A DNA stretch of 64,000 bases from Mycolicibacterium monacense (GTDB taxonomy: Bacteria > Actinomycetota > Actinomycetes > Mycobacteriales > Mycobacteriaceae). The notes under the pieces were generated by a model. It ran no database searches, was not told the origin of the DNA, and worked only from the letters and a program-made list of their open reading frames with translations. Of this stretch, positions 8,526 to 18,765 are shown one piece after another. Within the stretch, counting starts at the first letter, position 1. Each line of letters begins with the position of its first letter. The stretch lies in NCBI RefSeq assembly GCF_010731575.1, contig NZ_AP022617.1, forward strand, positions 1,426,001 through 1,490,000, given 5' to 3'. The position numbers and the translations under genes are program-made.

Positions 8526-9596
8526 TCACTGCCGCATCGCGGAGCCCACCGCATCGGACAGTGAGGCGAAGCCCTCCGCGCGCAGCCGGGCCGCCAGCCC
8601 GTCGTGAATGTGCTTGGCCCACAGGCCGCCCCCGTAGACGAAGCCGGTGTAGCCCTGCAGCAGTGAGGCGCCCGAGGTGATGCGCTCCCAGGCGTCGTCG
8701 GCGGTCTCGATACCCCCGACGCTGATCAGCACCAGCCGGTCACCCGCCCGGTGGTACAGCCGGCGCAGCACCTCGAGGGAGCGGGCGGCGACCGGGGCAC
8801 CGGACACCCCGCCGGGGCCGAGCTCTTCGACGCCGGGGGTCTTCAGCCCCGCGCGCGAGATCGTGGTGTTGGTGGCCACGATGCCGGCCAACCCCAGTTC
8901 GACTGCCAGGTCGGCGATCTCGTCGACGTCGGCGTCGGACAGGTCGGGGGCGATCTTCACCAGCACCGGTGTCGAGGTCTGGGCGCGCACCGCGGTCAGA
9001 ATGGGCCGCAACGATTCCACCGCCTGCAGGTCACGCAGGCCCGGCGTGTTCGGCGAGCTGACGTTGACCACGAGAAAGGTGGCGAGCGGCCCGAGCTGGC
9101 GGGCGCTCTGGGCGTAGTCCTCGACGGCTCGGTCGGCGGGGGTCGCCTTGGTCTTGCCGATGTTCACGCCGACGGGGGCGTCGGAGGTGTGGCGGGTGAG
9201 GCGCTGCGCGAGCCGGGCGGCGCCGTCGTTGTTGAACCCCATGCGGTTGAGCAGCGCCCGGTCCTCGGGCAGACGGAACAACCGCGGTTCGGGGTTACCG
9301 GGCTGCGGGTGGGCGGTGACGGTGCCCACCTCGGCGTACCCGAATCCGAGTGCGGGCCAGGTGTGCAGGCCGCGACCGTCCTTGTCGAAACCGGCCGCCA
9401 GCCCGAGCGGCCCCGGGAAGCGCACGCCGAACACGGTGCTGGCCAGCACGGGATCGCGGGGGGCGAGCCTGCCCTGCAGGGCGCGGCGCAGGAGGTCCGG
9501 CGCGGTGACGGCGCGAAGCAGCGCGAACACCCAGGTGTGGATGCGCTCGGGGGAGATCAGGAACAGCACCCGCCGCAGCGCGTGGTAGCCGGTCAC
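8526..9596 (-). CDS. pyrD: Dihydroorotate dehydrogenase, class 2
   Basis: The 356-residue FMN enzyme oxidises dihydroorotate to orotate in pyrimidine synthesis and passes electrons to menaquinone at the membrane. The N-terminal amphipathic segment typical of class 2 is present. FMN and substrate motifs [26 protein letters not shown] (with the class 2 catalytic Ser near residue 180), KIAPDLS and SVGGIET follow in order. The GTG start at 9596 gives the usual family length. It overlaps the stop of the upstream DUF5703 gene as GTGA, so the lppL-DUF5703-pyrD genes appear to be translationally coupled. Confidence 0.96.
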   Translation of the reverse strand: MTGYHALRRVLFLISPERIHTWVFALLRAVTAPDLLRRALQGRLAPRDPVLASTVFGVRFPGPLGLAAGFDKDGRGLHTWPALGFGYAEVGTVTAHPQPGNPEPRLFRLPEDRALLNRMGFNNDGAARLAQRLTRHTSDAPVGVNIGKTKATPADRAVEDYAQSARQLGPLATFLVVNVSSPNTPGLRDLQAVESLRPILTAVRAQTSTPVLVKIAPDLSDADVDEIADLAVELGLAGIVATNTTISRAGLKTPGVEELGPGGVSGAPVAARSLEVLRRLYHRAGDRLVLISVGGIETADDAWERITSGASLLQGYTGFVYGGGLWAKHIHDGLAARLRAEGFASLSDAVGSAMRQ

Positions 9597-9844
9597 TGCC
9601 CCGGCTGCTCCACCGTGCTCGCGGTCTTGCGGCGCCGCAGCAGCACCCGCCGACTGCCGTCGGTGTAGGCGCGCACCCGGGTCAGCTCCCAGCCGCGGTA
9701 CTCGGCCTCGATCGACAGCCGGATCGACGCGCTGATCCTGGTGACGTCGGGTGGCAGCCGCAGCGGAACCCACTCCCACTCGTCGGATGCCTCGGCGACG
9801 GCCTCGCTCCAGGCCGCGGGCATCCGACCCCGTGCGGCGCTCAT
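9593..9844 (-). CDS. DUF5703 small protein
   Basis: An 83-residue soluble protein with the conserved core [12 protein letters not shown] followed by a short beta-rich segment and a basic C-terminal part (RRVLLRRRK). The function is unknown. The ATG overlaps the stop of lppL by one base (TGATG), and its own stop overlaps the GTG of pyrD, so it is wedged into this operon. The same arrangement of a DUF5703 gene beside pyrD is, as I recall, common in mycobacteria. The longer upstream frame lies inside lppL and was not used. Confidence 0.8.
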   Translation of the reverse strand: MSAARGRMPAAWSEAVAEASDEWEWVPLRLPPDVTRISASIRLSIEAEYRGWELTRVRAYTDGSRRVLLRRRKTASTVEQPGQ

Positions 9845-10875
9845 CAACGCGGCTCCGCCGCGTCGCCGATCACCTGCACACCCGCTCCCGTCCCTGACAC
9901 CACATACAGCGTGCCAGACGTGTCGTCGTAGGCGAGGAGGTTCGGTTGCTGCACGGTTCGGTGACGCACCTTTTCGACGGGGATTCCGGTGGACAGATCG
10001 TAGCCAATGACGGTGTTCGTCGCCGTCTGCGACACCCACGCCAGCCCGCTCGAACCGGCCAGGCCGTAGGGGGCGCCGGGCACCGGGTAGCGCTGCCTCA
10101 TGATCAGCGGGTCCGTGCCGAACACCAGCAGTTCGTCCCCCCGGGTATCGGCGACCAGCACCCGGCCCTGCGAATCGGCGGCCATCGTGGTCGCGCCCTC
10201 ACCGGCGCGCAACGCCTGGGCGGCCTTGGTGCCGCTGGCGTCGACCGTCGTCACCGAGGTCTGCCCGCGATCGAGCACAACCGTCGTATTGCCCTGTGCG
10301 ACAAGGGCATCCACGCGAGCGAAAATCCCCAGCCGGGCGCCGACGGTAGTGTCGGAATCGAGCGTGAGCACGGCACCGTCGGAGGTGCCCAGCACCAGGC
10401 GCCCGTCGTCGCGCCGGGTGATGGCGGTGAAGTCGGTGTCCGCCTCACCCTCCACGTCGATCCGGTCGACGGCGCCCGCCGCGACGTCGACGCGGAGGTA
10501 CCCGCCCCGGGTGGAGAGGTAGAGCACACCGTCGTCGGTTCCGGCCATCGCCGTCGCCGTCTCGGGGGTCGCCACGGTGCGCGGCGGCGCCGATGCGGTG
10601 AGAACCGTCAGCGCCGACCGGGCCCCGGGTCCGGATCCGAGCACCACCAGTGACCGGGTGGCCGGATCGAAGAGCGCGGCGCGGGGGTCGACGGTCAGCG
10701 GACGCACGGTGCCGGCCGGCGCACCGGTGACCGGGGGAGACACCGCGGCCGTTGCCGGCGTGATCGTGGGTGGGGGTGCGTCGACAGGGTTCGACGAGCA
10801 GCCGGCGGCGGCGATGGCCAGGGCGGCGACGGCGGCGGCCAGTGGCCGAGATCGGGGGTTTAGGCGCAGCGGCAC
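9844..10875 (-). CDS. lppL: Lipoprotein LppL-like, beta-propeller fold
   Basis: A 343-residue lipoprotein precursor with a hydrophobic signal sequence and a lipobox whose modified cysteine is residue 26 (AAAGC). A Pro-rich linker leads to repeated blades ([53 protein letters not shown]) that look like an extracytoplasmic YncE-type beta-propeller. It is probably anchored on the outer face of the plasma membrane. The ligand is unknown. It leads the lppL-DUF5703-pyrD operon from a promoter mirrored by that of the divergent gene at 11009. Confidence 0.85.
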   Translation of the reverse strand: MPLRLNPRSRPLAAAVAALAIAAAGCSSNPVDAPPPTITPATAAVSPPVTGAPAGTVRPLTVDPRAALFDPATRSLVVLGSGPGARSALTVLTASAPPRTVATPETATAMAGTDDGVLYLSTRGGYLRVDVAAGAVDRIDVEGEADTDFTAITRRDDGRLVLGTSDGAVLTLDSDTTVGARLGIFARVDALVAQGNTTVVLDRGQTSVTTVDASGTKAAQALRAGEGATTMAADSQGRVLVADTRGDELLVFGTDPLIMRQRYPVPGAPYGLAGSSGLAWVSQTATNTVIGYDLSTGIPVEKVRHRTVQQPNLLAYDDTSGTLYVVSGTGAGVQVIGDAAEPR

Positions 10876-10931
10876 GGGGTAGCTCTCGGTTTGTGCGAAC
10901 GATAGTTCTCGGCATTCGTGGGTCGGTGCGC

Positions 10932-10979
10932 CAGTCTAGGCACTATTGGACCGACCAATTCCGCACATTCCCTAGACTG
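10932..10979. promoter_or_regulatory. Mirror-image divergent promoters, lppL / 11009 gene
   Basis: CAGTCTAGG (10932-10940) and CCTAGACTG (10971-10979) form a perfect 9-bp inverted repeat. Each arm contains TAGACT, a good mycobacterial SigA -10 (TANNNT), pointing outward to lppL and to the gene at 11009. Between them lies TTGGACCGACCAA (10946-10958), itself near-palindromic, which could offer a -35 to both sides. GGTCGGT at 10921 pairs with ACCGACC at 10950. A regulator bound at the centre could control both genes. Confidence 0.5.
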
Positions 10980-11008
10980 TCTTACATAATTGGGGCTATG
11001 GTGGCGGT

Positions 11009-11320
11009 ATGACGCTCGTCACAGAGAGGCATTCCGACAGCACCGATTTCGGCTTCGAGGACATCTCCACCGGTGTCCACGCCAGCGGCTTCGGGCAGGT
11101 CGGCGACGGCCGCAGCTTCTCCTTCCACGTCGAGCGCCAGCACCTGGTCGTCGAGGTCTACCGGCCCCGCCTGCGCGGTCCGGTCCCCACCGAGGACGAC
11201 GTGGTCGCCACGACCACGCGCAGGCTCACCGACATCGACCTGAGCGACGAACGCAGCCTGGCCGCCGCGGTTCGCGACGCGGTCCGGACCGCTCAGCCGG
11301 TGGCGCGACCCGGTCGCTGA
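11009..11320 (+). CDS. Conserved hypothetical protein (Rv2137c-like)
   Basis: A 103-residue soluble protein with a conserved core (FGFEDI, VHASGFGQVGDGR, VVEVYRPRL) and an acidic segment after it. No catalytic motif or membrane segment is visible and I do not recognise a function. Its position beside lppL and uppP matches Rv2137c. A four-codon reading frame (ATG GTG GCG GTA TGA, 10998-11012) ends on this gene's ATG. Confidence 0.75.
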   Translation: MTLVTERHSDSTDFGFEDISTGVHASGFGQVGDGRSFSFHVERQHLVVEVYRPRLRGPVPTEDDVVATTTRRLTDIDLSDERSLAAAVRDAVRTAQPVARPGR

Positions 11321-11365
11321 CACCCCGGCCACGGTACGGTCGTCGTCGTGATCGACGCACCGGAC

Positions 11366-12196
11366 ATGTCGTGGTTGCAGGTCATCGTCCTCGCCGTCGT
11401 CCAAGGCCTCACCGAATTCCTGCCGGTCTCGTCCTCGGGGCACCTTGCGATCGTGTCGCGGGTGTTCTTCGACGACGACGCGGGCGCCTCGTTCACGGCG
11501 GTCACCCAGCTGGGCACCGAGGTGGCCGTGCTGGTCTACTTCGCCCGCGACATCGGCCGCATCGCGACCGCCTGGTTCCGTGGCTTGCGCAATCCCGGCC
11601 GCCGCGACGCCGACTACCGGCTGGGCTGGTACGTGATCATCGGCACGATCCCGATCGGGGTCATCGGCCTGCTGCTCAAGGACGAGATCCGCACCGCCGC
11701 CCGCAATCTGTGGGCCATCGCGATCGCGCTGATCGTGTTCTCCGCCGTCATCGCCGCCGCCGAGTACTTCGGTCGACAGGTCCGCCACGTCGAACAACTG
11801 ACCTGGCGCGACGGCGTCATCGTCGGCGTCGCGCAGTGTCTCGCGCTGCTGCCCGGGGTGTCGCGGTCGGGGGCCACCATCAGCGCCGGGCTGTTCCTCG
11901 GCCTGGACCGAGAACTGGCCGCGCGCTTCGGGTTTCTGCTCGCCATCCCCGCGGTGTTCGCCTCCGGGCTGTTCTCGCTGCCGGACGCCTTCGCCCCGGT
12001 GGGTGAGGGGATGAGCGCCACCGGACCGCAGCTCCTGGTCGCCACGGTGATCGCGTTCGTCGTCGGGTTCGCCGCAGTCGCCTGGTTCCTGCGATTCCTC
12101 GTCCGCCACGGTATGTACTGGTTCGTGGGCTACCGGGTGGTGTTGGGTGTGGTGGTGCTGATCCTGTTGTCGACCGGGGTGGTGGCCGCGATATGA
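11366..12196 (+). CDS. uppP: Undecaprenyl-diphosphate phosphatase
   Basis: A membrane enzyme that dephosphorylates C55/C50 polyprenyl diphosphate to recycle the lipid carrier for peptidoglycan and arabinogalactan. The two BacA/UppP signatures are present: [10 protein letters not shown] near the N-terminus and PGVSRSGAT near residue 170. About eight hydrophobic segments are seen. The ATG at 11366 gives 276 residues, the usual length; GTG at 11348 would add six residues. The stop overlaps the ATG of the following phosphatase (ATGA). Confidence 0.95.
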
Positions 12197-12909
12197 CCGT
12201 GATCCTGCTGCGGCACGGCCGCTCGACCTCCAACACCGCGCACACCCTCGCCGGCCGCAGCGAAGGTGTGGACCTCGACGAACGCGGTGCCGAACAGGCC
12301 AGGGCCGTGGTCGACCGGATCGGCGAGCTGCCGGTCCGGGCGATCGTGCGCTCACCGTTGCTGCGCTGCCGGAGCACCGTCGAACCGCTGGCGGCCGCAC
12401 TCGGCCTCGAACCGGTCGTCGACGAGCGGCTCTCCGAGGTGGACTACGGCACCTGGACCGGCCGCAAGATCGGCGACCTCGTCAAGGAACCGCTGTGGGC
12501 GGTCGTACAGCAACAGCCCAGTGCGGCGGTGTTCCCCGAGGGCGAAGGGCTCGCGCAGGTGCAGGCCCGCGCCGTGGCGGCGGTCCGCGAACACGACCGT
12601 CGGCTGGCCGAGGAGCACGGTGGCGACGCCCTGTGGGTGGCGTGCAGCCACGGCGACGTGATCAAGGCCGTACTCGCCGATGCGCTCGGCACCCACCTGG
12701 ACAGCTTCCAGCGCATCACCGCCGACCCGGCGTCGATGAGCGTGATCCGCTACACGACGCTGCGTCCGTTCGTCGTGCACATCAACCACACCGGTGCGGA
12801 GCTGGCCGCCGGGCTGGTGGCCAAACCCGTACCCGCCACCGACGGCCGACAGGACGGTTCGGACGAACTGCCCCCGGAAGACGCGGTCGTCGGCGGTTCC
12901 ACCGGCTGA
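12193..12909 (+). CDS. Histidine phosphatase family protein (Rv2135c-like)
   Basis: A 238-residue member of the phosphoglycerate mutase / histidine phosphatase superfamily. The phospho-acceptor motif LLRHGRST begins at residue 5, the [10 protein letters not shown] segment follows, and the second catalytic His is in ACSHGDV. These suit a phosphatase rather than a glycolytic mutase. The substrate is unknown. It is coupled to uppP by a 4-bp overlap and starts a run of Rv2135c-Rv2131c-like genes. The C-terminal 35 residues are acidic and probably disordered. Confidence 0.88.
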
Positions 12910-12937
12910 CCCGCCACCCGGTATTTTGGAAGGTGCC

Positions 12938-13525
12938 ATGGCCCGAGCAATTCACGTCTTCCGCACGCCCGACCGCTTTGTGGCCGGGACGGTCGGGCAG
13001 CCCGGGAACCGGACGTTCTATCTGCAGGCCGTGCACGACAAGCGCGTGGTCTCGGTGGTGCTGGAGAAGCAGCAGGTGGCCGTGCTGGCCGAACGGATCG
13101 CCGCGCTGCTGCAGGAGATCAACCGGCGCTTCGGCACCCCCATCCCGCCCGACACCGGTGAGGTGGACGATCTGAGCCCGCTGGTGACACCGGTCGACGC
13201 GGAGTTCCGGGTCGGCACCATGGGCCTGGGGTGGGACTCCGAGGCGCAGACGATCGTGGTGGAACTGCTCGCGGTGTCCGACACCGAATTCGACGCCTCG
13301 GTGGTGCTCGACGACGCCGAGGACGGTCCGGACGCGGTGCGGGTGTTCCTCACCCCGGAGTCGGCGCGCCAGTTCGCCACCCGGTCCAACCGCGTCATCT
13401 CGGCCGGCCGCCCGCCCTGCCCGCTGTGCGACGAACCCCTCGACCCGGAGGGGCACATCTGCGTGCGCACCAACGGCTATCGGCGCGGCGCGCTGGCCGG
13501 AACCGACGATGACACCGACATCTGA
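12938..13525 (+). CDS. DUF3090 family protein
   Basis: A 195-residue protein matching the actinobacterial DUF3090 family (Rv2134c position). The N-terminal start MARAIHVFRTPDRFV is characteristic. A likely zinc knuckle is formed by CPLC at about residues 166-169, and His and Cys in GHIC about ten residues later. TTTTGGAAGG upstream of the ATG serves as SD. The function is unknown. Its end overlaps the start of the next gene by 17 bp, so the two are probably co-translated and may act together. Confidence 0.88.
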   Translation: MARAIHVFRTPDRFVAGTVGQPGNRTFYLQAVHDKRVVSVVLEKQQVAVLAERIAALLQEINRRFGTPIPPDTGEVDDLSPLVTPVDAEFRVGTMGLGWDSEAQTIVVELLAVSDTEFDASVVLDDAEDGPDAVRVFLTPESARQFATRSNRVISAGRPPCPLCDEPLDPEGHICVRTNGYRRGALAGTDDDTDI

Positions 13526-14345
13526 GGGCGGCGCAGACAAGGGCGCGGATCAGGGCACCACGATGCGATCGGGGGACCTGACCGTCATCGGGCGGATCCG
13601 CTCGGCGAGCAACGCCACGTTCCTGTGCGAGGCCCACCTCGACGGCGCCCAAGTCCACTGCGTGTACAAACCGGTCGCCGGTGAGGCCCCGCTGTGGGAC
13701 TTCCCGGACGGAACGCTGGCCGGTCGCGAGTACGGGGCCTACCTGGTGTCCGCGGCGTTGGGCTGGGACATCGTGCCCGACACCGTGATTCGGGACGGGC
13801 CGGCCGGGCGGGGCATGGTGCAGCGCTGGGTCGACCAAATCGGGGACGAGGGTGACGACGATTCGGGCCCGGATCTCGTTGACCTGCTGCCCGCGGGCCG
13901 CGTCCCGCCGGGATATATGCCGATCCTGCAGGCCTACGACTACGCCGGTGACGAGGTGACGCTGGTGCACGCCGACGACGTCCGGCTGCGCCGGATGGCG
14001 GTGTTCGACGTGCTGATCAACAACGCCGACCGCAAAGGTGGCCACATCCTGGCCGGCGCCGACGGCCGCGTGTACGGCGTCGACCACGGCGTGAGCCTGC
14101 ATGCCGAGGACAAACTGCGCACCGTGCTGTGGGGCTGGGCCGGTAAACCGATCGACGACGAGACCCTCGAGGTCGTGGCGCGCCTCGGCGACGAACTGCG
14201 CGGCGGGGAGCTCCGCGATCAGCTCCGGCCCCACATCACCGCCCGTGAGATCGCCGCGCTTCGCGCGAGAATCGTTGAGCTGCTGGACAATCCGCTTATG
14301 CCGACCCCGGACCGCCGCCGGCCGATCCCGTGGCCGGCCTTCTGA
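13509..14345 (+). CDS. SCO1664-like kinase-fold protein (Rv2133c-like)
   Basis: A 278-residue member of the SCO1664 family, which is distantly related to the PI3/4-kinase fold. Visible landmarks are a VYKP strand with the nucleotide-contacting Lys, [27 protein letters not shown] with the catalytic-loop-like Asn/Asp, and [10 protein letters not shown]. Family activity is not settled. The first ATG overlaps DUF3090; ATG at 13563 (MRSGDLTV) is an alternative start that would remove the overlap. The stop overlaps the cysQ ATG (TGATG). Confidence 0.8.
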   Translation: MTPTSEGGADKGADQGTTMRSGDLTVIGRIRSASNATFLCEAHLDGAQVHCVYKPVAGEAPLWDFPDGTLAGREYGAYLVSAALGWDIVPDTVIRDGPAGRGMVQRWVDQIGDEGDDDSGPDLVDLLPAGRVPPGYMPILQAYDYAGDEVTLVHADDVRLRRMAVFDVLINNADRKGGHILAGADGRVYGVDHGVSLHAEDKLRTVLWGWAGKPIDDETLEVVARLGDELRGGELRDQLRPHITAREIAALRARIVELLDNPLMPTPDRRRPIPWPAF

Positions 14346-15103
14346 TGCAGACCGATGCCGAGCTGGCCGCCGCGGTGGCCGCCGAAGCGGGTGAGATGCT
14401 CGTCGCGCTGCGCGAGGAGTACGACTGGTACCACCCCTACGACCTCGGCGACGCCGGCGACAAACGCGCCAACGTGCTGATCCTCGACCGGCTGCGGGAG
14501 CACCGGCCCCACGATGCCGTGCTGAGCGAAGAGGCGGTCGACGACCTGGCCCGGGTGGAGGCCGATCGGGTCTGGATCGTCGACCCCGTCGACGGCACCC
14601 GCGAGTACTCGCTGCCGCCGCGGTCGGACTGGGCGGTGCACATCGCGCTCTGGCAGCGCACCGGTGGACCCGGCGGCGGGCTCACCGACGCCGCCGTCGC
14701 GCTGCCCGCCCGCGGCGAGGTCTACCGCACCGACACCGTCAGCCCGCCCCCTCCGCGCCGCGACGGGCCGATCCGCATCACCGCCAGCGCCACCCGGCCG
14801 CCCGCGGTGCTGTGGTGGATCCGCGACCACCTCGACATCGAGATGGTCCGCATCGGCAGCGCCGGCGCGAAGGCGATGGCCGTGGTGCGGGGCGACGTCG
14901 ACGCCTACATCCACGCCGGCGGTCAGTGGGAGTGGGATTCGGCGGCCCCGGCGGCGGTGGTGCGGGCCGCGGGACTGCACGCCTCGCGGCTCGACGGGTC
15001 ACCGCTGGTGTACAACCGGCGCGACCCCTACCTGCCCGATCTGCTGATGTGCCGCACCGAAGTGGTCGATGTGCTGCTCGCGGCCATCCACTCGGCGTAC
15101 TGA
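14345..15103 (+). CDS. cysQ: 3'(2'),5'-bisphosphate nucleotidase CysQ
   Basis: A 252-residue inositol-monophosphatase-fold enzyme that removes the 3'-phosphate from PAP/PAPS in sulfate assimilation. Metal-binding motifs are [16 protein letters not shown] and, near the end, WDSAAPAAV. The start is the ATG fused to the preceding stop. Location just before mshC is as in M. tuberculosis. Fructose-1,6- or inositol phosphatase side activity is known in the family. Confidence 0.92.
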   Translation: MQTDAELAAAVAAEAGEMLVALREEYDWYHPYDLGDAGDKRANVLILDRLREHRPHDAVLSEEAVDDLARVEADRVWIVDPVDGTREYSLPPRSDWAVHIALWQRTGGPGGGLTDAAVALPARGEVYRTDTVSPPPPRRDGPIRITASATRPPAVLWWIRDHLDIEMVRIGSAGAKAMAVVRGDVDAYIHAGGQWEWDSAAPAAVVRAAGLHASRLDGSPLVYNRRDPYLPDLLMCRTEVVDVLLAAIHSAY

Positions 15104-15195
15104 CGGGGAATGAAAGTGCTGCCGTCGTTGTCGCACTGCGCGTGACTGCCCACCAGCGGGAGGCTGCCCTGATCGAACAACCTAGAGTCGACGTC

Positions 15196-16443
15196 ATGGA
15201 ATCGTGGTCCGCGCCGGAGGTTCCGGCCCTGCCGGGCCGGGGCCCGCAACTGCGGCTCTACGACAGCGCCGACCGCCAGGTCCGGCCGGTCTCGGCGGGC
15301 GACACGGCCACCATGTACGTCTGCGGGATCACCCCGTACGACGCCACCCACCTCGGCCACGCGGCCACCTATCTGGCGTTCGACCTCGTGCACCGGCTGT
15401 GGTTGGACGCCGGTCACCGGGTGCACTACGTGCAGAACATCACCGACGTCGACGATCCGCTGTTCGAACGCGCTGCCCGCGACGGGATCGACTGGCGAGA
15501 CCTGGGCGCGCGCGAGATCCAGCTCTTCCGCGAGGACATGGCCGCGTTGCGGGTGTTGCCGCCGCACGACTACGTCGCGGCCACCGATGCGATCGCCGAG
15601 GTGATCGAGTTGGTGGAGAAGATGCTGGCCTCCGGGGCGGCATACGTCGTCGACGACCCCGAGTTCCCCGACGTGTACTACCGCGCGGACGCGACGGTCC
15701 AGTTCGGATACGAGTCGAACTACGACCACGAGACGATGCTCACACTGTTCGCCGAACGCGGCGGCGATCCGGACCGTGCCGGGAAGGCCGACGAACTCGA
15801 CGCGCTGCTGTGGCGGGCGGAGCGCCCCGGCGAGCCGAGCTGGCCGTCGCCGTTCGGTCCCGGGCGTCCCGGCTGGCACGTGGAATGCGCCGCCATCGCG
15901 CTCAGCCGCATCGGGACCGGCCTGGACATCCAGGGCGGCGGCAGCGACCTGATCTTCCCGCACCACGAGTTCTCCGCCGCCCACGCCGAATCGGTCATGG
16001 GGGAGCGGCGTTTCGCGCGGCACTACGTGCACGCCGGAATGATCGGCTGGGACGGGCACAAGATGAGCAAGAGCCGCGGCAACCTGGTGTTGGTGTCGCG
16101 GTTGCGCACCGAGGGTGTCGACCCGTCGGCGATCCGCCTCGGGCTGCTGGCCGGTCACTATCGCGAGGACCGGTTCTGGAGCGACGACGTGCTGTCCGAC
16201 GCGCAGACCCGGCTGCAGCGCTGGCGTCGCGCCACCTCGCTGCCGACCGGACCCGATGCGACGGACGTGCTCGCGAGGGTGCGCACGTATCTCGCCGACG
16301 ATCTGGACACCCCGAAAGCGCTCATAGCGCTGGACGCCTGGTGTACCGAGGCGCTCGACGGTGGCGGCAGCGACGTGACAGCGCCCAAAACCGTGGCCAC
16401 GGCCGTCGACGCGTTGCTCGGAGTTGCGCTCCCCGTGGAGTAG
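15196..16443 (+). CDS. mshC: Cysteine:glucosaminyl-inositol ligase MshC (mycothiol synthesis)
   Basis: A 415-residue ligase that activates cysteine with ATP and joins it to GlcN-Ins, the third step of mycothiol synthesis. It is a cysteinyl-tRNA synthetase relative without the anticodon domain. [14 protein letters not shown] carries the first zinc Cys and the HIGH-like motif. [11 protein letters not shown] and [10 protein letters not shown] carry further zinc ligands, and HKMSKSRGN is the KMSKS loop. The ATG at 15196 matches family length. A -10 box TAGAGT at 15183-15188 suggests its own nearly leaderless promoter. Confidence 0.95.
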   Translation: MESWSAPEVPALPGRGPQLRLYDSADRQVRPVSAGDTATMYVCGITPYDATHLGHAATYLAFDLVHRLWLDAGHRVHYVQNITDVDDPLFERAARDGIDWRDLGAREIQLFREDMAALRVLPPHDYVAATDAIAEVIELVEKMLASGAAYVVDDPEFPDVYYRADATVQFGYESNYDHETMLTLFAERGGDPDRAGKADELDALLWRAERPGEPSWPSPFGPGRPGWHVECAAIALSRIGTGLDIQGGGSDLIFPHHEFSAAHAESVMGERRFARHYVHAGMIGWDGHKMSKSRGNLVLVSRLRTEGVDPSAIRLGLLAGHYREDRFWSDDVLSDAQTRLQRWRRATSLPTGPDATDVLARVRTYLADDLDTPKALIALDAWCTEALDGGGSDVTAPKTVATAVDALLGVALPVE

Positions 16444-16453
16444 CTTGCGACGC

Positions 16454-17329
16454 ATGACTTCCGTACACGGCAAGGTCGTGTTGATCACCGGTGGGGCCCG
16501 AGGGGTCGGCGAAGAACTGGCCCGCCGGTTACATGCCAAGGGCGCCAAGCTGGTGCTCACCGACCTGGATGACGGTCCGCTCTCGGCGCTGGCCGCAGAC
16601 CTCGGCGCCGAGCAGGTGTTGACGGTGGTCGCCGACGTGTGCGACCTCGAGACCATGCAGTCCGCTGCCGAACAGGCCGTGAGCCGGTTCGGCGGGATCG
16701 ACATCGTCATCGCGAACGCGGGCATCGCCAGCTACGGATCGGTGCTGGTGGTCGATCCCGACGCCTTCCGGCGGGTGCTCGACGTCAACGTGGTCGGCGT
16801 GTTCAACACCGTGCGCGCCGCGCTCCCGTCGGTCATCGAGCGCAAGGGCTACATCCTGGTGGTGTCGTCGCTGGCGGCGTTCGCCGCCGCGCCGGGGATG
16901 GCGCCCTACGACGCGTCGAAGGCCGGTGTGGAGCACTTCGCCAACGCCCTGCGCCTCGAGGTCGCCCACCACGGCGTGACGGTCGGGTGCGCGCACATGT
17001 CGTGGATCGACACCCCGCTGGTGCAGGACACCAAGGCCGATCTGCCGAGTTTCCGCACCATGCTCGACTCACTGCCCGGCCCGCTCAGCAAGACCACCTC
17101 GGTGCAGAAGTGTGGCGAGGTGTTCGTCAAAGGCATCGAACGTCGTAGGGAACGCATCTACTGCCCGGGTTGGGTCGGCCTGATCCGCTGGGCCAAACCG
17201 ATACTCACCACGCGGATCGGTCAGGCCTCGGTGCTCAAGACGGCGCCGAAGGTGTTGCCGCAGATGGACGCCGAGGTGACCGCACTGAAGCGCTCGCTGG
17301 GCGCCCGCACCCACGGGCTGAAGAAATGA
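16454..17329 (+). CDS. Short-chain dehydrogenase/reductase (Rv2129c-like)
   Basis: A 291-residue classical SDR with the NAD(P)-binding TGGARGVG near the N-terminus, NAG in VIANAGIASYG, the Ser in VVSSLAAF and the catalytic YDASK. The substrate is unknown. The C-terminal segment after residue 230, with LIRWAKPILTTRIGQ, is hydrophobic and basic and may touch the membrane. It follows mshC by 10 bp, and its stop overlaps the ATG of the DUF1254 lipoprotein (ATGA), so the last two are coupled. Confidence 0.88.
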   Translation: MTSVHGKVVLITGGARGVGEELARRLHAKGAKLVLTDLDDGPLSALAADLGAEQVLTVVADVCDLETMQSAAEQAVSRFGGIDIVIANAGIASYGSVLVVDPDAFRRVLDVNVVGVFNTVRAALPSVIERKGYILVVSSLAAFAAAPGMAPYDASKAGVEHFANALRLEVAHHGVTVGCAHMSWIDTPLVQDTKADLPSFRTMLDSLPGPLSKTTSVQKCGEVFVKGIERRRERIYCPGWVGLIRWAKPILTTRIGQASVLKTAPKVLPQMDAEVTALKRSLGARTHGLKK

Positions 17330-18765
17330 TCCGCAGGTTGATCGCGCTGGTCGCGGTGACGGCACTGGCCGGATGCGCCCAGAGTGGCGAAACCGACGAA
17401 CCGGCGCCCGCCACGTCGAGCGCCCCGCCGGCGGCGGTGAGCCCGGAAGAGGCGCGCGCGATCGCGAAAGAGGCCTACATCTACGGCTTCCCGATCGTCG
17501 ACAACTACCGGGTGCAGTACGCCTACTACGTGAACAAGGACAATCCCGAGTACAAGGGCGGATGGAACGAGATCCACAGCACCGCAAGGGTTTACACCCC
17601 GGACGACAAGGCGGTGCAAACCCCGAACTCCGATACCCCGTATTCGATGCTCGGCGCGGACCTGCGCGCCGAACCGCTGGTGCTCACCGTTCCGCCGATC
17701 GAACAGGACCGCTACTACTCGCTGCAGTTCATCAACGGCTACACCAACAACATCGCCTACGTCGGCAGTCGGACCACCGGCAACGGCGGCGGGAAGTACC
17801 TACTGGCCGGGCCGGGGTGGCAGGGCGCCAAACCCGACGGCATCGACGAGGTGATCCGCTCCGACACCGACCTGGCCGGCGTGATCTACCGCACCCAGTT
17901 GTTCGGACCGTCGGACCTGGAGAGCGTCAAGAAGATCCAGGCCGGTTACCAGGTCGCCCCGCTGTCGGTGTTCCTCAACGCGCCGCCGCCCCCGGGCGCC
18001 CCGCCCATCGACTTCGTCCCGCCGTTGACCCCCGACCAGCAGCGCACCTCACCGCAGTTCTTCGAGATCCTCAACTTCGCGCTGCGCTACGCACCGGTGC
18101 TGCCCAGCGAGCGGGACATGCGTAACCGGTTCGCGCGCATCGGCATCGGACCCGACGGCGATTTCGACGCCGACACCCTGACCCCGGAGGTGCGGTCGGC
18201 GGTCGAGGGCGGGATGGCCGACGCCTGGGCGGAGTTCGACGAGTTCAAGACCTCCGAGGTCGAGACCGGCAAGGTGGGGTCGGCCCAGTTCTTCGGCACC
18301 GCCGAGGACCTCAAGGGCAACTACCTCTACCGGATGGCCGGTGCGGTGTTCGGGATCTACGGCAACACCGCCGCCGAAGCGCTCTACCCGGCGCTGGTCA
18401 CCGACGCCGACGGCGCACCGCTGACTGGGGCGAACAACTACACCGTGCGCTTCGCGCCCGGCCAACTGCCGCCGGTGAACGCGTTCTGGTCGCTGACGAT
18501 GTACGAGATGCCGGCCAGCCTGCTGGTGGCCAACCCGATGCAGCGCTACCTGATCAACTCGCCGATGCTGCCCAGCCTGGTCCCCGACCCCGACGGCGGC
18601 TACACGTTCTACGTGCAGAACGCCTCACCGGGCATCGAGAAGGAGTCCAACTGGCTGCCGGCGCCCAAGGGCCCGTTCCAGATGATCCTGCGGCTGTACT
18701 GGCCGAAGCCCGATGCCCTCAACGGGACGTGGAAGGCGCCACAGGTGGTGAAGGTCAACTCCTGA
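17326..18765 (+). CDS. DUF1254/DUF1214 domain lipoprotein
   Basis: A 479-residue exported lipoprotein: short basic N-terminus, hydrophobic signal, and lipobox LAGC with Cys at residue 17. It then has an N-terminal DUF1254 domain (EAYIYGFPIVDNYRVQYAYY, TPNSDTPYSMLGADLRAEP) and a C-terminal DUF1214 domain (NAFWSLTMYEMPASLLVANP, ending PFQMILRLYWPKP). Such proteins occur widely with unknown enzymatic role. It is translationally coupled to the SDR. Its last 11 bp overlap the convergent PAC2 gene. Confidence 0.88.
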   Translation: MIRRLIALVAVTALAGCAQSGETDEPAPATSSAPPAAVSPEEARAIAKEAYIYGFPIVDNYRVQYAYYVNKDNPEYKGGWNEIHSTARVYTPDDKAVQTPNSDTPYSMLGADLRAEPLVLTVPPIEQDRYYSLQFINGYTNNIAYVGSRTTGNGGGKYLLAGPGWQGAKPDGIDEVIRSDTDLAGVIYRTQLFGPSDLESVKKIQAGYQVAPLSVFLNAPPPPGAPPIDFVPPLTPDQQRTSPQFFEILNFALRYAPVLPSERDMRNRFARIGIGPDGDFDADTLTPEVRSAVEGGMADAWAEFDEFKTSEVETGKVGSAQFFGTAEDLKGNYLYRMAGAVFGIYGNTAAEALYPALVTDADGAPLTGANNYTVRFAPGQLPPVNAFWSLTMYEMPASLLVANPMQRYLINSPMLPSLVPDPDGGYTFYVQNASPGIEKESNWLPAPKGPFQMILRLYWPKPDALNGTWKAPQVVKVNS

